Assembly (NCBI RefSeq): GCF_900106015.1
Contig: NZ_LT629797.1
Span: 2,356,001 to 2,420,000 of the forward strand
Direction: 5' to 3'
DNA: 64,000 nucleotides
From: Pseudomonas sihuiensis
GTDB lineage: Bacteria; Pseudomonadota; Gammaproteobacteria; Pseudomonadales; Pseudomonadaceae
Part shown: positions 56,669 through 64,000 of the stretch, one piece after another
Position numbering within the stretch: the stretch's first letter is position 1
Layout of the letters: each line of letters opens with the position of its first letter
Position numbers and translations under genes: made by a program
The notes under the pieces: model-generated
Databases searched by the model: none
Told to the model about the DNA's origin: nothing
What the model saw: only the letters and a program-made list of their open reading frames with translations

Positions 56669-57373
56669 ATGAACGCTCACCACCCCGCCTGCTGCAGCCC
56701 ACTCGACACGCACAACCCGCTGCCAAACTCGCTTGCCGGCGCGCAGCTGATCAGCACCCGTTTCGACCCGGCCCTGCTCGCCGAGGACGATTTCGCTCGC
56801 TGCGATATCGCCCCGGTGCGCGGCGTGGCCAAGCGTCAGGCCGAGTACCTGGCCGGACGCCTGTGCGCGCGCGAGGCCCTGCGCCGCGTGACCGGCCAAC
56901 CCGGCGTGCCGGCCGTCGGTGCAGACCGCGCGCCGCAGTGGCCGCTCGGCGTGGTCGGCTCCATCACCCACGGCGACAACTGGGCGGCGGCGCTGGTCGC
57001 CCAGCGTGAGCAATGGCGCGCCCTAGGCCTGGACGTCGAGCGCCTGCTGCCAGCCGAGCGCGCCCAGCGTCTGCAGGGCGAAATTCTCACTCCCGCCGAA
57101 GTGCAGCGCCTGCAAAACCTGGACGACGAGACCCGCGCCGTGCGCATCAGCCTGACCTTCTCGCTCAAGGAGAGCCTGTTCAAGGCGCTCTACCCACTGA
57201 CCCTGACGCGCTTCTATTTCCATGACGCCGAGTTGCTGGAGATCGACCACGACAGCGCACGCCTGCGTCTGCTGATCGACCTGCATCCGGACTGGCGAAC
57301 GGGCACCGAGCTGGATGGCCAATTCGCGCTGTTCGATAACAAGGTGCTGAGCCTGGTGGCCGTGGCGGCATGA
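56669..57373 (+). CDS. pcpS: 4'-phosphopantetheinyl transferase
   Basis: A 234-residue Sfp/EntD-type transferase. GVVGSITHGDNWAAALV (about 94-110), ALGLDVERLLPAE (metal-binding D and E) and TFSLKESLFKALYPL are present. It adds phosphopantetheine to acyl, aryl or peptidyl carrier proteins. It resembles P. aeruginosa PcpS, a single broad-range enzyme, in the same neighbourhood as the two-component pair and nrdA. Confidence 0.92.
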   Translation: MNAHHPACCSPLDTHNPLPNSLAGAQLISTRFDPALLAEDDFARCDIAPVRGVAKRQAEYLAGRLCAREALRRVTGQPGVPAVGADRAPQWPLGVVGSITHGDNWAAALVAQREQWRALGLDVERLLPAERAQRLQGEILTPAEVQRLQNLDDETRAVRISLTFSLKESLFKALYPLTLTRFYFHDAELLEIDHDSARLRLLIDLHPDWRTGTELDGQFALFDNKVLSLVAVAA

Positions 57374-57405
57374 TCATGCAGCACCCCACCATGCGTGGAT
57401 AACTC

Positions 57406-57474
57406 GGTGCGCGCGGCGCACCCTACAAAACCACGATACCCCGCACTTCGCCGGTAGGGTGCGCCATGCGCACC
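57406..57474. repeat. REP pair, GTAGGGTGCGC family
   Basis: GGTGCGCGCGGCGCACCCTAC (57406-57426) and GGTAGGGTGCGCCATGCGCACC (57453-57474) separate convergent pcpS and the histidine kinase gene. Confidence 0.85.
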
Positions 57475-57496
57475 GGGCCCAACACGCAATCGCGCC

Positions 57497-59104
57497 TTAC
57501 TCTCCCTGCTGTCGCGGCCACACCAGGCTGAAACGCGCGCCACCGAGGCTCTCGCTGCGGCCGATCTGCGCCCGACCGCCATGCCAGTAGATGATCCGGC
57601 GCACGATGGACAGCCCCAACCCGTGCCCGCCAGAAGCCCGTGTACGGCTGTCATCGAGACGCAGGAAGGGACTGAACAGGCGCTCCCAGGCTTCTTCCGG
57701 CACACCCGGCCCGTCGTCCTCAACGTCGATGCGGCAACGCTTGTAGCCGACCTGACAGCTGATCAGCACCTTGCCTTCGGCATAGCGCATGGCATTGCTC
57801 ACCAGATTCTGCAGCGCACGGTGCAGGTAGCGCGGCTCGGCCTCAACCCAGCAGGCGCCCTCGGCCTGCACGCTGAGCACCGCACCACACTCCACACGCA
57901 CCTTGTTGCTCAGCGGCGCCAGCTCGTCGATCACCTGGTCGATCAGCGCCTTGAGCTCCACCTGCTGGAAATTCAGCGCCGGCGAACCCTGCTCCAGGCG
58001 CGCGTAGGTCAGCATCTCGTCGACCAACTTGTCGAGGTCCTGGATATCGCTGTCCATGCCGTCCATGTACTTGCGCCGGGCACTTTCGTTCGGCGCATCG
58101 GCGATCATCTCCAGACCGAAGCGCAGCCGCGCCACTGGCGTGCGCAGCTCGTGGGACACCGCACGCACCAGCTCGCGCTGGGTGCTCAGGGAGGTCTGCA
58201 GGTGCTCGGCCATGGCGTTGAAGCTGCTGGCCAGGCGCCCCACCGAATCCGCGCCGCGCGTCGGCACGCGGGCATCTAGGCGGCCGCTGGCGATATGCGT
58301 GGCCGCACTTTCCAGCGCACGCAGGCGCTGCTCCAGCGAGCGCACCAACAGATAGACGATCAGGCCGATCAGGCTCAGTCCCAGCGCGCCGATCAGCACC
58401 AGCAGTTGCGGCGGATAGGGATTCATCTGGTACAGCGGGCCGATCTCCAGCACCCAAGGCGTATCGACGATGCCGGAGAACACATAGATGGAGTCGCCAC
58501 CCTTGCCCAGCGCCATCACCGTATCGCCCTCGTCGATACGCCTGCGCTGGTCGAGGTCGAGGGTGGCGTCCTCGAGCCGCACCAGCTGCAGGTTGAAGCC
58601 GAACTGCTTGGCCGCTTTCAGCTCAGCCAGGCGCTGCGGCTGCTCATGCACCGGGTAGCGCACCAGTTCGTCGATCAGCAGGTAGTTGGTGGCCCGCGCC
58701 AACTGCTCGCTGATCTGCTGGATCTCGCCAGTCAACAGCAGCGGCTGCTTGCCATCGAGCAGGCCATAGACCTTGGCCGAGTGCGGGCCGGTCTGCTGCA
58801 CCAGCACGTGGCCGCGCTGCAGGCGGTTGCGCTCGCTGCTTTCCAGCGGCACCTCGCTCAGGGCCTGCAGCTCCAGCGGGATGCCGAGCAGACGTGACCA
58901 CACCACCAGGGCGCGCCGGCGTTCCACCTCGTTCATCGGCAGCAGGTTGTCCGCCATCAGGCGAAAGGTGCCGCGCGCCAGCCCTTCGCGGTACTGATCA
59001 CCGCGCACCTCGTTGACCAGGTGCAAGGTGCCGACGCCCAGCAGCGCCACCAGCACCAGCGCGGCGAGCATGCCGCCATAGATGCGCAGGAAGATCGAGT
59101 TCAT
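57497..59104 (-). CDS. Sensor histidine kinase, RstB-like
   Basis: A 535-residue membrane kinase. TM1 about 6-27, periplasmic sensor about 28-240, TM2 (LLVLIGALGLSLIGLIVYLLV), HAMP (LEQRLRALESAATHIASGRLDARVPTRG), HisKA with AVSHELRTPVARLRFGLEM (phospho-His), and HATPase with QNLVSNAMRYAEG, DDGPGVPEEAWERLFSPFLRLD, GGHGLGLSIVRR. It pairs with the regulator at 59115. It resembles RstB and P. aeruginosa PA1158. Signal unknown. ATG 59104 (MNSIFLRIYGG) is placed by TM1. Confidence 0.93.
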   Translation of the reverse strand: MNSIFLRIYGGMLAALVLVALLGVGTLHLVNEVRGDQYREGLARGTFRLMADNLLPMNEVERRRALVVWSRLLGIPLELQALSEVPLESSERNRLQRGHVLVQQTGPHSAKVYGLLDGKQPLLLTGEIQQISEQLARATNYLLIDELVRYPVHEQPQRLAELKAAKQFGFNLQLVRLEDATLDLDQRRRIDEGDTVMALGKGGDSIYVFSGIVDTPWVLEIGPLYQMNPYPPQLLVLIGALGLSLIGLIVYLLVRSLEQRLRALESAATHIASGRLDARVPTRGADSVGRLASSFNAMAEHLQTSLSTQRELVRAVSHELRTPVARLRFGLEMIADAPNESARRKYMDGMDSDIQDLDKLVDEMLTYARLEQGSPALNFQQVELKALIDQVIDELAPLSNKVRVECGAVLSVQAEGACWVEAEPRYLHRALQNLVSNAMRYAEGKVLISCQVGYKRCRIDVEDDGPGVPEEAWERLFSPFLRLDDSRTRASGGHGLGLSIVRRIIYWHGGRAQIGRSESLGGARFSLVWPRQQGE

Positions 59105-59114
59105 GGCCGCCCGA

Positions 59115-59870
59115 TCAATCGCGCAGGATCGGCGGCGCATCACCGAACGGCAGCGCCTCGGCAGCCTCAGCGACGAACAAATACCCCTTGCTGCGCACCG
59201 TCTTGATCATCCGTGGGTGCATCGGGTCATCGCCGATCTTCGGGCGGATGCGCGAAATGCGCACGTCGATGGAGCGGTCCTGGCCATCGTACTCGATACC
59301 GCGCAGGGAATTGAAGATTTCCTCGCGCGACAGAATGCGCCCGGCATTGGCCGCCAGCAGCCAGAGCAGATCGAACTCGGCGCTGGTCAGCTCGATGCCC
59401 TGCTCGCCCAGCCAGGCTTCGCGCATGGCGCTGTCGATGGCCAGCGCGCCGAACTGCAGACGCCGCGGCTGACCTTCATCACGCTCGCTTTCGCTACCCT
59501 CACGGCGGCGCAGCAGCGCACGAATGCGCGCCAGCAGCACACGCGGGCGCACCGGCTTGCACACGTAGTCATCGGCGCCCATCTCCAGGCCCAGCACCTG
59601 GTCCATATCGTCGGTGCGCGCGGTGAGCATCAGGATCGGCCCCTTGTAGCCGCTGCGCACCTTGCGGCAGATGCTCAGGCCATCTTCACCCGGCAGCATC
59701 AGGTCGAGGATCACCAGATGCGGTTGCTCGGCGAGAATCCGCGCCGCCGCACGCGCGCCATCGGCTTCGATGGCCACACGCAGGCCGTTGCCCTCCAGAT
59801 ACTCGCGGGTCAACTGCGCCAGGCGCTGGTCATCCTCGACGATCAGAATCTGCCACGCTTCTTGTTCCAC
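59115..59870 (-). CDS. Response regulator, OmpR/RstA-like
   Basis: About 251 residues. Receiver domain with acidic pair EDD, phospho-acceptor in VILDLMLPGEDG, and conserved Lys in DDYVCKPVRPRVL. Winged-helix output domain ends IRPKIGDDPMHPRMIKTVRSKGYLF. I chose the GTG at 59870 (VEQEAWQILIVEDDQRL), which follows AAAGGGGAAAGGGT; ATG 59888 and ATG 59918 are in-frame alternatives. It forms an operon with the kinase gene 10 bp downstream. Confidence 0.92.
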   Translation of the reverse strand: MEQEAWQILIVEDDQRLAQLTREYLEGNGLRVAIEADGARAAARILAEQPHLVILDLMLPGEDGLSICRKVRSGYKGPILMLTARTDDMDQVLGLEMGADDYVCKPVRPRVLLARIRALLRRREGSESERDEGQPRRLQFGALAIDSAMREAWLGEQGIELTSAEFDLLWLLAANAGRILSREEIFNSLRGIEYDGQDRSIDVRISRIRPKIGDDPMHPRMIKTVRSKGYLFVAEAAEALPFGDAPPILRD

Positions 59871-60001
59871 ACCCTTTCCCCTTTGCATAGCGGCAAGTGC
59901 CGCAAACACCGCCGTCATTCTAGGGGCTGAGCGCGTCTCGGTGCGAGCGACAAACCAGCGCCCAGACCTGGCGCCTGGTTAAGCACAGCACATGCCAAAA
60001 G

Positions 60002-60015
60002 CACTATATATAGTG
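60002..60015 (+). promoter_or_regulatory. NrdR-box-like palindrome 1
   Basis: CACTATATATAGTG is a perfect 14-bp palindrome matching the NrdR box pattern (ACAC-AT-rich-GTGT-like). It lies between the response regulator gene and nrdA, 618 bp from the nrdA start. Confidence 0.6.
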
Positions 60016-60147
60016 GTAGTCTGTGCGCCGCCGAACAGCTTCGCCACGTCGCTGAAAACCTTCCGCCAGGAGCGACGAACGGTCATTAGCAGCCAGAGCC
60101 AGAGAACACGCGGGCTACGCTGTTAACACCCACAAGGCACTCACAGC

Positions 60148-60156
60148 TTATCCACA
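60148..60156 (+). promoter_or_regulatory. DnaA box upstream of nrdA
   Basis: TTATCCACA is a perfect DnaA box. DnaA is known to act on nrdAB promoters in E. coli; action here is inferred. Confidence 0.55.
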
Positions 60157-60419
60157 GGCTGTTCTTTTTCTAGCGCCTTGCAATGCCTCCAACAGCGCAC
60201 TATCTTGTATCCCCATTGCATGGCACCCACCAGATGTTGGGTTACCGCAGAAAACGGGACACAAAAAGAACGAATCGCGCAAGCCCTTTTCACAGGGTTT
60301 TCCAGATGTCCCGGCTAACCGTTTCGCCCTGACCCAGGCCTGGCCTGGGTTACAGCCGCGCAGCAACGCCAGACGTTGCGTGTGAGCCGGTCAGACAGCG
60401 GTCTTATCCGCCAGTCGAC

Positions 60420-60433
60420 CACTATATGTAGTA
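60420..60433 (+). promoter_or_regulatory. NrdR-box-like palindrome 2
   Basis: CACTATATGTAGTA resembles box 1 with two changes, 200 bp upstream of the nrdA start. Together they bracket a 760-bp gene-free control region (59871-60632), which also holds a DnaA box and a hairpin ACCCAGG/CCTGGGT (60332-60350). Confidence 0.6.
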
Positions 60434-60632
60434 GGCGGGGTGTGGTAATGCCCCGCTGTGACTTATGCGCCAGGACGGCACTTGAAGTCGTGTCCACCCT
60501 GCCCGCTCTTGCGACACCCCGTACCCGGCCCCGCTGCCGCGTGCGGCTCAGTTGTTAATGGAATGAACGGCGGACAGGGCACGGTTTCTAATCGTGACGT
60601 CCAACCAAAAATTACAGAACACGGAGATCTCC

Positions 60633-63542
<2,910 letters not shown>

Positions 63543-63578
63543 GGCTGACGCGTGGATCTGAGCGGCATTCGCGGCGTT

Positions 63579-63639
63579 ACCTGCTAGAGCGGCCCCCATC
63601 ACGTACATGCGTACGCTCAGGGGCTCCACTCCAGCAGGT
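63579..63639. repeat. 61-bp imperfect palindrome after nrdA
   Basis: ACCTGCT-GAG-GG-CCCC on the left and GGGG-TC-CTC-AGCAGGT on the right surround CGTACATGCGTACG. There is no T-run, so it is not a normal terminator. It may be a mobile palindrome or an mRNA-stabilising stem between nrdA and whatever lies beyond. Confidence 0.6.
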
Positions 63640-63705
63640 GCCTTGCGACTACTCGCTCAGTTGCACGCTCGAAAGTCTGATGTAGTTCTAAAGCAAAGCA
63701 ACAGT

Positions 63706-63853
63706 CAGTCCCCTCTCCCGCTTGCGGGAGACGACTGCAGGGATGCAGGAGGTAGGGTGAAGCAGGAAGCCCGAACCGAGGGTTAGGGAGAGGGCAAGGC
63801 TCTTCCGTAGGAGCGGCTTCAGCCGCGAAGCTCGCGGATAAATCCGCTCCTAC
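63706..63853. repeat. REP cluster with the second copy of the 49-bp module
   Basis: CCCCTCTCCCGCTTGCGGGAG, then the module ACGACTGCAGGGATGCAGGA... (63731-63779), then GGGTTAGGGAGAGGGC. A GTAGGAGCGGC inverted pair follows (63807-63853). No gene is seen from 63543 to the window end. Confidence 0.7.
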
Positions 63854-64000
63854 CTGAGCCCTGCCCCTCCCCACAAAATTCCCGCCCCTCCTCCCCCGGG
63901 TCGAGGGGCAAGGGTCAGCCAGCAATCCACCGCCTGCTGACCAGTGGTACCCGTTTACCCTTGCGCGCATCACGCAACGGAACATAATTCAAATTATCTG

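Noticed and set aside
60148..60366. Short minus-strand frame (72 codons) in the nrdA control region
   Set aside because: No ribosome binding site or recognisable domain, and it overlaps the DnaA box. Better read as regulatory DNA.

Overview
The window is high-GC chromosomal DNA of a Pseudomonas. Gene neighbourhoods recalled from P. aeruginosa PAO1 are kept: acsA next to TRAP genes, an itaconate cluster and phhR-phhABC; hexR-zwf-pgl-eda; and a sensor/regulator pair beside nrdA. The fused glucosylglycerol synthase and many REP-type repeats suggest the mendocina/oleovorans/alcaliphila side of the genus, but the species is inferred, not shown. I saw no rRNA, tRNA, CRISPR array or prophage.

Layout. 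1-2.9 kb: truncated EAL protein, LysR regulator, variant metallo-beta-lactamase-fold protein. 3.1-6.8 kb: large acyl-CoA dehydrogenase and a three-gene set (CHALCONE-isomerase-like, DUF3833 lipoprotein, SDR). 6.9-13.3 kb: TetR regulator divergent from an RND efflux operon, with a perfect 20-bp palindrome between them. 13.5-16.7 kb: small hypothetical, DUF4197, EAL protein and a decapitated chemoreceptor. 16.8-33.9 kb: a carboxylic-acid island: acsA; dctM and dctQ; a first dctP; a LysR regulator divergent from a CaiB-type CoA-transferase plus HMG-CoA-lyase-like enzyme; a second dctP; and the itaconate genes ccl, ict, prpD-like, acyl-CoA dehydrogenase and ich with the divergent regulator. Against the remembered PAO1 order, the 21.2-25.7 kb segment looks inserted between dctP and dctQM. 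34.2-39.4 kb: deaminase, phhR, phhABC. 39.4-44.7 kb: DUF2254, MFS and ggpPS. 44.8-49.5 kb: VOC and YCII proteins, a REP-associated transposase among its probable REP targets, an HBM chemoreceptor and an aldo/keto reductase. 49.6-53.5 kb: eda-pgl-zwf and hexR. 53.7-57.4 kb: guanidine-II riboswitch and sugE/gdx, an LplT-PlsC fusion, a candidate sRNA and pcpS. 57.5-63.5 kb: RstAB-like two-component pair and nrdA, with a long control region.

The most unusual material lies in two places. First, five intergenic repeats of 140-192 bp share one internal core but carry different terminal inverted repeats. A second, 49-bp module likewise sits inside two different palindromic contexts. Second, the carboxylate island has two paralogous TRAP binding proteins but only one membrane pair. 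A CTTCG-N7-CGAAG motif links the inner LysR gene, its divergent CoA-transferase and the nearer dctP into one probable regulon.
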